Part shown: piece by piece, positions 28,643 to 36,237 of the stretch
Numbering within the stretch: the stretch's first letter is position 1
Layout of the letters: every line of letters starts with the position of its first letter
From: Marinobacter fonticola
GTDB taxonomy: Bacteria > Pseudomonadota > Gammaproteobacteria > Pseudomonadales > Oleiphilaceae
DNA: 64,000 nt
Direction: 5' to 3'
Assembly: GCF_008122265.1 (NCBI RefSeq)
Contig: NZ_CP043042.1
Coordinates: 2,790,001 to 2,854,000, forward strand
Translations under genes and position numbers: made by a program
Notes under the pieces: model-generated
Seen by the model: the letters and a program-made list of their open reading frames with translations, nothing else
Told to the model about the DNA's origin: nothing
Databases searched by the model: none

Positions 28643-29535
28643 AAATGGCCAAGTTGAAAGCGAAAGAATGGATGACCATCCCGGAAGCTGCCTCCTTTCT
28701 CAATCATATAGCAGGTCAAGAACAGACCATCACAGAATGGGACATACTCCATTACGCGGCATCAGGAGACCTCACACTTTCCATAAAAACGTTCTCTCGC
28801 GTGCCCGGCATTTATGGATACTTCTATCCGAGGGGCTCACGGCCGCCGCAACCTGAGACTGATCCTCCAGACTTCGACGGTAAAGTTTTTTACCTTTCCC
28901 AGGCTTCAAAGCAGACCGCATCTCAACTCCGCCTGTATGAGGCGGTGAAAAAATGGGAAACAGAGGAGCCAGATCCGAACGCAATTTGGGAGGGCCCGGC
29001 GCTGGCTGCCATAGATGAAGAGTCGGCGCTCCAGCCAGGTGTTTGGGACATTCTCTACACAACCATGGCTCAAGAGTACCTCGAGAGCCACTGGAAGAGA
29101 TGCACCGACGAGAGAGATCTCAATCCAGCTGTCCCGCTGAATATACTTAGCGCAAACTTCGCTAAGATCGACGAGAGAGGCACGGAAACATCTACGTTTG
29201 AATTGTGCTTGGTTGAACCTGAACAAGCGGGTGCCGCGCTCGTGAGACTACCCGATCTGCTGCCCGGATCAATACTTTGCATTCGACCTCAAGCATTAGA
29301 GGCGCTTTTCGAGGCCTCGCAAACATCGAGCAGTTCAGAGCTCTCTACCAAAGAGAAGAAGACCTACCTCAGAGTCATAAGGGCGCTCTGCGAGCACCAC
29401 AAAGACATCGACCTTGGCAAGCATTCGACTGCGGCCGCCCAGGTCATAGCAATGGCCGACTCTCTCGGGCTTTCTATTCCAAGTAAGCGCAGTCTTGAGA
29501 ACCTACTGAAAGAGGTACGCAACCTAGAAGATTGA
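28639..29535 (+). CDS. unrecognised 298-residue protein of the integrative element
   Basis: It starts inside the integrase stop (ATGA overlap), so it is translationally coupled to it. The N-terminus looks like a small helix-turn-helix or adaptor region (MTIPEAASFLNHI). The C-terminal 65 residues (KKTYLRVIRALCEHHKDIDL and SIPSKRSLENLLKEV) resemble the C-terminal module of cargo proteins found next to AlpA in many islands. Function is unknown; regulation of excision is possible because of the coupling. No membrane segment or catalytic motif is seen. Confidence 0.75.
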   Translation: MKMAKLKAKEWMTIPEAASFLNHIAGQEQTITEWDILHYAASGDLTLSIKTFSRVPGIYGYFYPRGSRPPQPETDPPDFDGKVFYLSQASKQTASQLRLYEAVKKWETEEPDPNAIWEGPALAAIDEESALQPGVWDILYTTMAQEYLESHWKRCTDERDLNPAVPLNILSANFAKIDERGTETSTFELCLVEPEQAGAALVRLPDLLPGSILCIRPQALEALFEASQTSSSSELSTKEKKTYLRVIRALCEHHKDIDLGKHSTAAAQVIAMADSLGLSIPSKRSLENLLKEVRNLED

Positions 29536-29567
29536 GCGCAATTGCGCCCGCGAGCTGCGCAATTGCG
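29536..29567. promoter_or_regulatory. twin palindromic operators before alpA
   Basis: The perfect 12-base palindrome GCGCAATTGCGC (29536-29547) and a second GCGCAATTGCG (29557-29567) have centres 21 bases apart, two helical turns. They lie about 65 bases before alpA. This is the layout of a cooperative dimer-binding operator; the binding protein is unknown but could be the 298-residue protein, AlpA or the ribbon-helix-helix protein. Confidence 0.6.
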
Positions 29568-29632
29568 ACAATGTCACCCTAGCCGCTGATTAACTGCCCA
29601 TGTGTTCCAGAAACGCATGAGGATAATCAGCA

Positions 29633-29851
29633 ATGCACACAGCAGCATCGAAAGTACCAACCGATAGGGCCGAGCGCCTGCTTCGTCGTCGCGAAGTGGA
29701 AAACCGCACCGGCCTCAGCCGCTCCACCATCTACCTCTGGATGAGTGACGGCCTATTCCCCAAACCTCGAAAGATCGGCCCCCGTGCTGTTGCCTGGCGC
29801 GAAAGCGATATCCAGGCGTGGATTGAACAGCGCCCGGAAGGCTCCGCATGA
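29633..29851 (+). CDS. AlpA-family transcriptional regulator
   Basis: A 72-residue DNA-binding protein of the AlpA/MerR-like winged helix type: RLLRRREVENRTGLSRSTIY, LFPKPRKIGPRAVAWRESDI and QAWIEQR. AlpA proteins activate excision or replication genes of islands and P4-like satellites. It is the first gene of a packed operon (overlaps of 4 bases with the next two genes). Confidence 0.92.
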   Translation: MHTAASKVPTDRAERLLRRREVENRTGLSRSTIYLWMSDGLFPKPRKIGPRAVAWRESDIQAWIEQRPEGSA

Positions 29852-30057
29852 ACTCCGTTGTTAAGCCTGGCTGGTTTACCAGAAGGCGCCAACAGTACCT
29901 CGCACTATCCCAGGTACCAAGAACGCTGAATATCACCGCCAGCGAAGTCACAGACGCTGTATCGCGAGGAGATATCCAAATTGAGCGGATCAGTGGCTGC
30001 AAAGCGGTCGCGCTTGATGAGCTGATTCGATATGTCGAACGGAGGGCGTCACGATGA
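29848..30057 (+). CDS. small putative DNA-binding protein
   Basis: A 69-residue protein overlapping alpA by 4 bases. The segment LNITASEVTDAVSRGDIQIE followed by LDELIRYVERRAS looks like a degenerate excisionase/AlpA-type winged helix, so it may be a second small regulator. This rests on pattern only; function is unknown. Confidence 0.6.
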   Translation: MNSVVKPGWFTRRRQQYLALSQVPRTLNITASEVTDAVSRGDIQIERISGCKAVALDELIRYVERRASR

Positions 30058-30413
30058 GCGAGAAAAAGAAGCGGGCCCGGACCGGCGGCACACCGGTCAC
30101 GGACCTTAACGAGGCATTCCGAAGCAAGACCCAGTATAAGCGGAAACCCCCTGGCCTGCTAACCCGGGAGCGGCGAATCCTGACCGCCCTCACCCTTGGG
30201 CCCAAGACCCGCGAGGAAGTGGACCGTATCGGCAAGGTCAGCAACGGCCCCGAGTACATTCGTCAGCTTCGTGAGCGCGGCTTAGAGATCCACTGCGAAC
30301 GCCGGTGCTTCAGGAATGAAGAGGGACAGGTCTGCTGTCCAGGTGTCTATCGGCTGGCGGAGAAGTCCGTTCCAAGGGCCATGGAGCTGCTCTATCTCGC
30401 TATGGCGGGGTAA
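30054..30413 (+). CDS. small winged-helix-like protein
   Basis: A 119-residue protein overlapping its predecessor by 4 bases. It begins with a basic, disordered-looking stretch (MSEKKKRARTGGTP). The core RERRILTALTLGPKTREEVD and YIRQLRERGLEIHCER resembles a winged helix of the type used in helix-turn-helix domains of phage regulators. It has two cysteines near CCPGVYRLAE. Function is unknown. Confidence 0.6.
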   Translation: MSEKKKRARTGGTPVTDLNEAFRSKTQYKRKPPGLLTRERRILTALTLGPKTREEVDRIGKVSNGPEYIRQLRERGLEIHCERRCFRNEEGQVCCPGVYRLAEKSVPRAMELLYLAMAG

Positions 30414-30417
30414 GCCT

Positions 30418-30825
30418 ATGCCGAGGGATAGACGAGCCAGAAACGTTGGGAGGAAAGGTATTGGGTCCTTTCTCCAGCTTCCCAAGGACGTACTGAACAG
30501 CCGCGCCTACAAGAGCCTGAATGGCTGGCAGGTCAAGCTGTTGGTCGATATCGCGTCCCAGTTCAACGGGAAGAACAACGGCGACCTTTGCGCAGCATTC
30601 TCGGTCATGGAGGACCGCGGCTGGAACTCGAAGACCACCCTCACCAGGAGCCTGAAAGCATTGCTCGACTCTGGACTGATCGAGATGACCCGGCAGGGAG
30701 GCCGCAATCAATGCTCACTATTCGCTGTGACCTGGCGACCGATCGACGAATGCAGCGGGAAGCTCGAAGTGAAACCCACGAACGGCCCGAGCGCACGATA
30801 TCTGAATTGGAGCAAAGCCGCATGA
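30418..30825 (+). CDS. putative replication or regulatory winged-helix protein
   Basis: A 135-residue protein. FLQLPKDVLNSRAYKSLNG, then NGDLCAAFSVMEDRGW and TLTRSLKALLDSGLIEMTRQ, reads like the N-terminal winged helix of phage replication-initiation (O-like) proteins. The frame is open 34 codons upstream, but ATG 30418 follows the previous stop by 4 bases and is preferred. It is immediately followed by iteron-like repeats, which supports, without proving, a replication role. Confidence 0.6.
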   Translation: MPRDRRARNVGRKGIGSFLQLPKDVLNSRAYKSLNGWQVKLLVDIASQFNGKNNGDLCAAFSVMEDRGWNSKTTLTRSLKALLDSGLIEMTRQGGRNQCSLFAVTWRPIDECSGKLEVKPTNGPSARYLNWSKAA

Positions 30826-30836
30826 AAATTAAATCT

Positions 30837-30972
30837 TGTGGTCCGTATGTGACCCAACGTGGTCCGTATGTGGACCAGTTAACCCATTTAACCTTAATAA
30901 TCTGGGCTTATGTGGTCCGTATGTGGACCAGTCAGAGCCGTTTTCAGGGTTTACGTGGTCCATATGTGGACA
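30837..30972 (+). repeat. iteron-like repeat cluster
   Basis: Four copies of a degenerate element, GTGGTCCRTATGTGGACC in its full form, each an imperfect GGTCC/GGACC palindrome. The GGTCC starts are 30840, 30861, 30914 and 30957, that is 21, 53 and 43 bases apart, close to 2, 5 and 4 helical turns. An AT-rich stretch (30879-30908) lies between copies 2 and 3. The layout fits a replication origin or a multi-site operator. The 514-base gap 30826-31339 holds nothing else that I can assign. Confidence 0.7.
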
Positions 30973-31339
30973 CCTCTATAATTTACCATGTACCGGCTCT
31001 ACCCAATGACCGAAGGGAAGACACACGCGGGTCGAAATCAGCCATCCGAGAAACGACCGGCGCCCCACCGCAACATCATCTCGATCACAACGAACTCCCC
31101 ACCTGGATGCAGGAAATAACAGGCCTATCACTTGGCCGGGTGTCGTTGAGTTCATATGTGCCATTTTGGGTAGTTTTTATTTACCGCCACATTCAAGACG
31201 TCAATACACGTCTATGGAATGCATAGTTACGCAGCGGAAATCGTATCGTTTTGAGTACACCCAATTAAATTGGATAAATAACCAGTTTCTGGGGTACGCT
31301 CGACCGTAGGTAGGTTAAAAACTGTTCGAGGTGGAAACG

Positions 31340-31507
31340 ATGGCACGCCCCAAAGGCAGCAAACAGACACGTCCAACGAGCAAGGCAATCGTCGGTTACT
31401 ACGAGCTGCTGAAAAGCGCAGCCGACAACGGTGACACCCTGGCGGCCGCTGAACTCATCAAGATCAACATCATGGAAAAAACACGAGGTGCGACCCATGC
31501 AAAATGA
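31340..31507 (+). CDS. small protein of unknown function, 55 residues
   Basis: An open frame starting at an ATG preceded by GAGGTGG, with a basic start (MARPKGSKQTRPTSKAIV) and an AAELIKIN helix. It overlaps the following gene by 11 bases. The start and coupling support it as real. The palindrome CCAATTAAATTGG at 31261-31273 may be part of its promoter. Function is unknown. Confidence 0.55.
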   Translation: MARPKGSKQTRPTSKAIVGYYELLKSAADNGDTLAAAELIKINIMEKTRGATHAK

Positions 31508-32285
31508 ACGTTCCGCGATCCGACTGAGCGGCCTTGAACATCGCCTGAATTACACCGAATACGACTGGCCCAGTATTACCGGCGCCCAGTTGGAAACCCC
31601 CCAAGGGATCTGGCGAGCTGGAGGAAATCTGAACGCCGCGCGCAGGCTACAAGAGGCCGCCCTACTGGCTTTCAATAACTCGGGCGAAGCTATCGGCAAT
31701 GTGAAATCCGATAGCGACCTGACACCCGAAGCCAAGAGCCGACGCGTTCTGGCCTCCGCAGAGCAATATTTCAATTCAGTGGCTCCGGTCGTCTCTGAAC
31801 TAAGCAATGGCATGGCGAGCCTAGCAGAGGCCGCGCCGCGCATGCTGTCCGCTGTGAAGCCGCTCAAAGAGACCGATGTGGTCGGTGAATTACGCGACCA
31901 GGAGCTACGGTCCTTCCTGCGCACCCTTGGACCAGGGGAGCGCCAGAAGCTGGTCCTCGCCATGGGTAAAGGGGAGCATTCCGAACTGACAGCCGCGGTG
32001 CTTCGCGGACCTTCCATTGTTTCCGGCCTGACTGACGACACTGTGAAGTCACTCAACCGCGCAGGCATCGCCACCAGCTACCGGGATTCGGTCACCGCCC
32101 TGCACACCCTACTGATGGTTCGGGATGACGTGATCCGAACGGCTATCGCCGGTGCGGACCTGTTGGGCCAGATCCACAATTCGGCAAAATCTACAGCGGT
32201 TCGAGCAAAGGCTTGGAAGGCCGACGAGGGCGCCGACACCCTGCGCGAATGGCTGAACGACTTCCGCATGCTGCAAGCAGCGTAA
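31497..32285 (+). CDS. unrecognised 262-residue protein before the tape measure gene
   Basis: It begins MQNERSAIRLSGLEHRLNYT, with GAGGTG upstream. The frame is open 22 codons earlier but inside the preceding gene. The protein is mostly helical and Ala/Leu-rich, with no membrane segment and no motif I recognise. Position, one gene before a short protein and then a tape measure protein, is where tail assembly or chaperone genes lie in phages, but sequence does not confirm that role. Confidence 0.65.
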   Translation: MQNERSAIRLSGLEHRLNYTEYDWPSITGAQLETPQGIWRAGGNLNAARRLQEAALLAFNNSGEAIGNVKSDSDLTPEAKSRRVLASAEQYFNSVAPVVSELSNGMASLAEAAPRMLSAVKPLKETDVVGELRDQELRSFLRTLGPGERQKLVLAMGKGEHSELTAAVLRGPSIVSGLTDDTVKSLNRAGIATSYRDSVTALHTLLMVRDDVIRTAIAGADLLGQIHNSAKSTAVRAKAWKADEGADTLREWLNDFRMLQAA

Positions 32286-32295
32286 GGGGGGCCAA

Positions 32296-32571
32296 ATGCT
32301 TCTATTCGACCTGCGCCAGCCCATGACAGATTGCCGGGTGCACGACACCGAGGAACACCCTCTGGTGGAACTTCGTGCCCTGGCAGACCGAGCCCTTGCG
32401 GTAATGATGTCCTACAGCCTGGATTATGCCCGGGTGAGCTACACCATGCTGTCATTCGACCCAGACACCGGTAAGACCGTCACCGTCGAAGCAAGGACGC
32501 CAGGGCGAGCCTATGAGCTGGCGCAGGCGGAATACCAACGCGACACCGGCCCCAGTCAGGCCGTGCAATAG
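32296..32571 (+). CDS. small protein of unknown function, 91 residues
   Basis: A soluble protein 10 bases after the previous gene. LVELRALADRALAVMM suggests one helix, then a short beta region (YTMLSFDPDTGKTVTVEART). It directly precedes the tape measure gene, the place of a tail assembly chaperone, but no frameshift site or family match is visible. Confidence 0.6.
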   Translation: MLLFDLRQPMTDCRVHDTEEHPLVELRALADRALAVMMSYSLDYARVSYTMLSFDPDTGKTVTVEARTPGRAYELAQAEYQRDTGPSQAVQ

Positions 32572-32580
32572 GAGGCGCTT

Positions 32581-34704
32581 GTGAGCTATCGAGCGAGGTT
32601 GGAGGTTACGATTGACTCAAAGTCGGGGGAGACCAGGCTCCGCCGGCTCCAATACGAACTGGACCGCACGGAGAAGGCCGGCGCTCTTGTCGGGAAGACG
32701 CTTCTCGCTGCAGGTGGAGCCCTGGCCGGCGCCGTGACACTCAATGCAGTGGGCAGGCTGGCCACGATGGCCGACGAGTTCGCCCTACTTCAGTCCCGCG
32801 TCAGGGCCGCTACGGACGCCACAGGAGACTATGTAGCGGTGTCTGAAAGGCTGTTCGATATCTCCCAGGACACCGGCACCACGCTGAAATCGAACATCGA
32901 GCTGTTTGACCGCATCCGGATCGGGGCGCAGGAGCTCGGGCGCAGCAATGATGAAGTGCTCGAACTGGTGGAGGCGGTCAATCAGCTGGGGCAAATCGGC
33001 GGTTCCAGTGCATCCGAGTTGAGCAACGCCGCTATCCAGCTTTCCCAGAGCCTGTCCGGTGGCATCGTCCGGGCTGAGGAATTCAACAGCATCATCGAGA
33101 ACACCCCGCGGTTGGCTCAGGCGATTGCCGAGGGCCTGGGCAAGTCTACCGGTGAGCTCCGGGAAATGGTGCTTGCCGGCAACCTGCTGGCCGACGATGT
33201 GTTCGAATCGATCCTTGGCCAGACCGACAAGATCGAACGGGACTTCGGGAAGCTGGAAAGCACCATCGAGCGAGCAGGAACGACGTTCGGCAACTCGTTT
33301 GACGTGTTCATTGGCCGGCTTAACGAAGCGACCAACGCATCATCGAATGTCGCCAGGATTATCGAGGGCCTGGCCTCCGGCCTGGACAATGCCACGGTGA
33401 AGCTGTTCGGTGCGGCCGATCCTATCGAAAACCTGAGCGACAAGATTCAGGATTTGGTCGAAGAGCGCTTCAAACTGGTTTTCCTGCTGCGGCAAGAGCA
33501 GGAAGCCGGCAGTGTCGCCGCACTCGCAACCCAAAGCCGGATCGATGCCATTGACCGCGAGGTTAAGTCTCTCGATGACCGCCGCAAGGCTCTAGTCCAA
33601 CAGCGGATCGCCCAGGACGACGCCACACGGGCCGCTGAAGCTGCTTCCGGCTTCAAGCCTAAGCCTGCCGCCATCGAAGATGTTCGAGATGCAGAGGATC
33701 TGCGGGCATCCCTCGATAAGCGCTTCGGGATCGAGCTGCAGTACCGTCGCCGCATCGAGGAAATCAACGACCTCTACAACAAGCGAGCCCTGGATGCGGA
33801 CACCAAGGCAGAGCTGGAGCGACAGGCAGAGCTTGCACGCATTCGGGCCCAAAATCCGGGAACCGGTAACGCCTACGACTCCATTCTCGGGCAGGTAGAT
33901 GCTCAAGGTCGAGGCCAGGAATACATCGCCGCCCAACAAGCTGAATTCGAGGCCGTGAGGCGCAGCCTTGACCAGCGCTATGCAATCGAGCAGGAGCACG
34001 CGGCCCGGATGCAGGCTCTGCGGGACGGAGAACGCCAGGGCCTGATTGAGGACCAGACCGAAATGAATCGCCTTGTTACCGCCTCTGTGGAGCAGCGAAA
34101 CAAGGAGTTGATGCAACTCGAGCAGGCGCGCCAGTTCATCCAATTGGGCGCCGCAGAGCAATTGTTCGGAAACATGGCGGATCTGGCGAAGGAGTTTGCC
34201 GGGGAGCAGTCCGACCTGTACCGCACGATGTTCGCCTTCCAGAAGGCTGCAGGTATTGCGCAGTCCCTGGTAGCCATCAACACCGGTATCGCGATGGCAG
34301 CTGCCAATCCCTGGCCGATTAACCTTGGTGCCATGGCTTCGGTTGCCGGCGCCACTGCCGGCCTTGTCTCGAATATCTCAGCGATCACCCTGCAGGGCCA
34401 GGCCCACGACGGTATTGACCGCGTTCCCAAGTCCGGCACCTGGAACCTGGAGGCTGGCGAGCGGGTAACCACCTCGAAGACCAGCGACAAGCTCGACAAG
34501 ACGTTGGACGACGTCCAGAAGGGCATGAACACGGCACCAGTCATCAACGTGATAGAGAACCCTGACCGTGCCGGGAACATCTCATCACGGAACGATACGG
34601 ACGGCCGGCAGGTGATCGACATCGTCGTCGCCGACTTTCGTGGTGGCGGCCCGATCTCCAAGACGTTCGAATCCACCTATGGGCAGAAAAGGAAGGGTCG
34701 ATAG
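32581..34704 (+). CDS. phage-type tape measure protein
   Basis: A 707-residue protein with a GTG start and AGGAGG upstream. The N-terminal tape measure domain spans about residues 60-250 (EFALLQSRVRAATDATGDY, GGIVRAEEFNSIIENTPRLA, MVLAGNLLADDVFESIL). A long coiled-coil region follows, then a hydrophobic stretch near residues 550-600. The C-terminal signature is HDGIDRVPKSGTWNLEAGER. In siphophages it sets tail length and helps DNA pass the membrane. At 707 residues it is short for the family and stands alone without other tail genes. Confidence 0.9.
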   Translation: MSYRARLEVTIDSKSGETRLRRLQYELDRTEKAGALVGKTLLAAGGALAGAVTLNAVGRLATMADEFALLQSRVRAATDATGDYVAVSERLFDISQDTGTTLKSNIELFDRIRIGAQELGRSNDEVLELVEAVNQLGQIGGSSASELSNAAIQLSQSLSGGIVRAEEFNSIIENTPRLAQAIAEGLGKSTGELREMVLAGNLLADDVFESILGQTDKIERDFGKLESTIERAGTTFGNSFDVFIGRLNEATNASSNVARIIEGLASGLDNATVKLFGAADPIENLSDKIQDLVEERFKLVFLLRQEQEAGSVAALATQSRIDAIDREVKSLDDRRKALVQQRIAQDDATRAAEAASGFKPKPAAIEDVRDAEDLRASLDKRFGIELQYRRRIEEINDLYNKRALDADTKAELERQAELARIRAQNPGTGNAYDSILGQVDAQGRGQEYIAAQQAEFEAVRRSLDQRYAIEQEHAARMQALRDGERQGLIEDQTEMNRLVTASVEQRNKELMQLEQARQFIQLGAAEQLFGNMADLAKEFAGEQSDLYRTMFAFQKAAGIAQSLVAINTGIAMAAANPWPINLGAMASVAGATAGLVSNISAITLQGQAHDGIDRVPKSGTWNLEAGERVTTSKTSDKLDKTLDDVQKGMNTAPVINVIENPDRAGNISSRNDTDGRQVIDIVVADFRGGGPISKTFESTYGQKRKGR

Positions 34705-35123
34705 TGGCGAGCAACCGGGACGAGAGGGGCCGCTTCCTGCCCCGGGTATCAGGCAACCCGTCAGGCCGTCCCAAGGCCGCCGACGATCTACGCCGGCGCC
34801 TGGAGTCCGGCGTGGGCGATGCGGCTGAGGCGGTACTCAAGGCAGCCAAGGAGGGCGACCTGAACGCCTGCAGGATCATCATCGAGCGCACCCTACCCGC
34901 CCTACGGCCTCATCATGCCGCTGTGCGGTTTGAGATCGACCCGGCGGCGCCATTGGCTGACCAGGGCCGGGCCATTGTCGCCGCGGTGGCAGATGGCCAG
35001 TTACCACCGGACCAGGGTAAGGCCCTATTGGATGGCATCGCCTCATTGGCTCGAATTACCGAAATCGACGAACTGGCCGCACGAATCGCGAAACTGGAGA
35101 GCATGACCGATGAAGGACCTTGA
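34704..35123 (+). CDS. DUF5681 domain protein
   Basis: A 139-residue protein whose N-terminus ERGRFLPRVSGNPSGRPKAA is the DUF5681 signature, common next to phage terminase genes. Its GTG start overlaps the tape measure stop by one base. Helical C-terminal part with a short coiled coil. In phages this domain may be a small terminase-like or packaging-linked factor; the role here is unknown. Confidence 0.8.
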   Translation: MASNRDERGRFLPRVSGNPSGRPKAADDLRRRLESGVGDAAEAVLKAAKEGDLNACRIIIERTLPALRPHHAAVRFEIDPAAPLADQGRAIVAAVADGQLPPDQGKALLDGIASLARITEIDELAARIAKLESMTDEGP

Positions 35124-35406
35124 GCGCCGTCTGAGACGGCTGGAGAAAGACCGCTTTGTGACCGATGACGGCATTGAGGCCATATTCATCACCATCGTAG
35201 ACAACTCGAAGGAAGGCCGGGGCCTTGACCTGCCGACCTATGGCTGGCGATTTCAGCGCCATGCTGCAGACGACGTGGTGACGATGAGGAACCCGGGAGA
35301 AGACGACGACAGCCTACGGGAGCGCCACATGAACGCCGTCCGACCTCTACTGCCCCACAACAGCGTGCCCACATTCCTGCCGATTACGGAGAGCGACAGC
35401 CAATGA
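35110..35406 (+). CDS. tandem small protein 1 (98 residues)
   Basis: It begins MKDLERRLRRLEKD, a short amphipathic coiled coil, and overlaps DUF5681 by 14 bases. It is the first of four consecutive genes with a shared N-terminal heptad-like motif. The rest (TYGWRFQRHAADDVVTMRNP) contains a DPVTVMREPGE-like segment that is also seen in member 4. Function is unknown. Confidence 0.65.
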   Translation: MKDLERRLRRLEKDRFVTDDGIEAIFITIVDNSKEGRGLDLPTYGWRFQRHAADDVVTMRNPGEDDDSLRERHMNAVRPLLPHNSVPTFLPITESDSQ

Positions 35407-35669
35407 ACCGCGAACTCAAGCGACGCCTGGCCGCCCTGGAGAAAAGCGGCCCCTACGCCAAGCGCGTCGAGATATGGATTAAACCGCCGGCCGACGACCT
35501 CCATGGTTGGGAGTGTGGCCCCGAGACCGTCATGCGCCTGGAAGGCGAAACGGACGATGAGCTGGAAGCCAGGGCCAAGGCCACAATGAAGCGCCTATAC
35601 CGCGAGAAGACCATTGTCGGGGGCTTGTGGGTCTACTTTGGCATCGGACCGATGGGGAACACGCGATGA
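35403..35669 (+). CDS. tandem small protein 2 (88 residues)
   Basis: It begins MNRELKRRLAALEKS and overlaps the previous gene by 4 bases. It shares the N-terminal coiled-coil motif and an ETVMRLEGETDDELEARAKA segment, parallel to VTMRNPGEDDDSLRER in member 1. It is paralogous to its neighbours by motif; function is unknown. Confidence 0.65.
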   Translation: MNRELKRRLAALEKSGPYAKRVEIWIKPPADDLHGWECGPETVMRLEGETDDELEARAKATMKRLYREKTIVGGLWVYFGIGPMGNTR

Positions 35670-35842
35670 AACGGGATCTTGAACGCCGCCTCGCCAGCCT
35701 GGAGCAGCACAACCAGGACAGCACGGTAAAAGCTATCAGCGATCTGATGGACGAGCTGAGCGCCGAAGCAGCGGGCGGAGAACACAGCAAATCACCGCAC
35801 TCAATCTTCGACTGCCTGGAGGATCCAACCGATGCGTCGTGA
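35666..35842 (+). CDS. tandem small protein 3 (58 residues)
   Basis: It begins MKRDLERRLASLEQH at ATG 35666, overlapping the previous stop by 4 bases. It keeps only the N-terminal motif of the family and lacks the second segment, so it may be a shortened copy. Function is unknown. Confidence 0.6.
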   Translation: MKRDLERRLASLEQHNQDSTVKAISDLMDELSAEAAGGEHSKSPHSIFDCLEDPTDAS

Positions 35843-36125
35843 ACTGTGGAGACGCCTGGAGGCCATAGAGAAGGATGCGGGTGTCGGCCAAGAGCTGCCC
35901 ATCATCTGGGTGTCCAGACCGAACGCCGACAACGAGCACCTACCGCCTGCCGGCTGGACCGAAACAATCGCTGAGGATCCAGTCACCGTGATGCGCGAAC
36001 CAGGCGAGTCCGATGCCAGTCTTCAAGCGCGAATGATTGCCGAATTTCGAGCGAAGCCGACCTTCTCACCCAAGGCTGCGGGCATATTCACTAGCATCAA
36101 CGCCGACTGTACCGAAAAGGTATAG
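35832..36125 (+). CDS. tandem small protein 4 (97 residues)
   Basis: It begins MRRELWRRLEAIEKD, overlapping the previous gene by 11 bases. PVTVMREPGESDASLQARMI matches the second segment of members 1 and 2. It ends the tandem set 112 bases before the resolvase gene. Function is unknown. Confidence 0.65.
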   Translation: MRRELWRRLEAIEKDAGVGQELPIIWVSRPNADNEHLPPAGWTETIAEDPVTVMREPGESDASLQARMIAEFRAKPTFSPKAAGIFTSINADCTEKV

Positions 36126-36196
36126 GCCAATTAATACAAATAAACTCCGATTTATTCCGTAATAATAATTGCCACAGCAGACCCTAATCGCTACAG

Positions 36197-36224
36197 TGTG
36201 TCGAAAATAACCCAAAATGACACA
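36197..36224. promoter_or_regulatory. candidate resolvase recombination or operator site
   Basis: TGTGTC at 36197-36202 and GACACA at 36219-36224 bound a 28-base segment immediately upstream of the resolvase ATG (36238). The size and inverted ends match a serine-recombinase crossover subsite, or an operator for autoregulation. Confidence 0.55.
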
Positions 36225-36237
36225 CCAGGGGAACGCT

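Noticed and set aside
30837..30972. Possible CRISPR array
   Set aside because: Only four degenerate, palindromic copies with unequal spacing and no cas gene.
30822..31226. An open frame starting at the ATGA overlap after the 30418 gene, with repeated GPYV peptides
   Set aside because: The repeats fall in different frames and are spaced by helical turns, so a DNA-binding role explains them better. A coupled small gene cannot be fully excluded.
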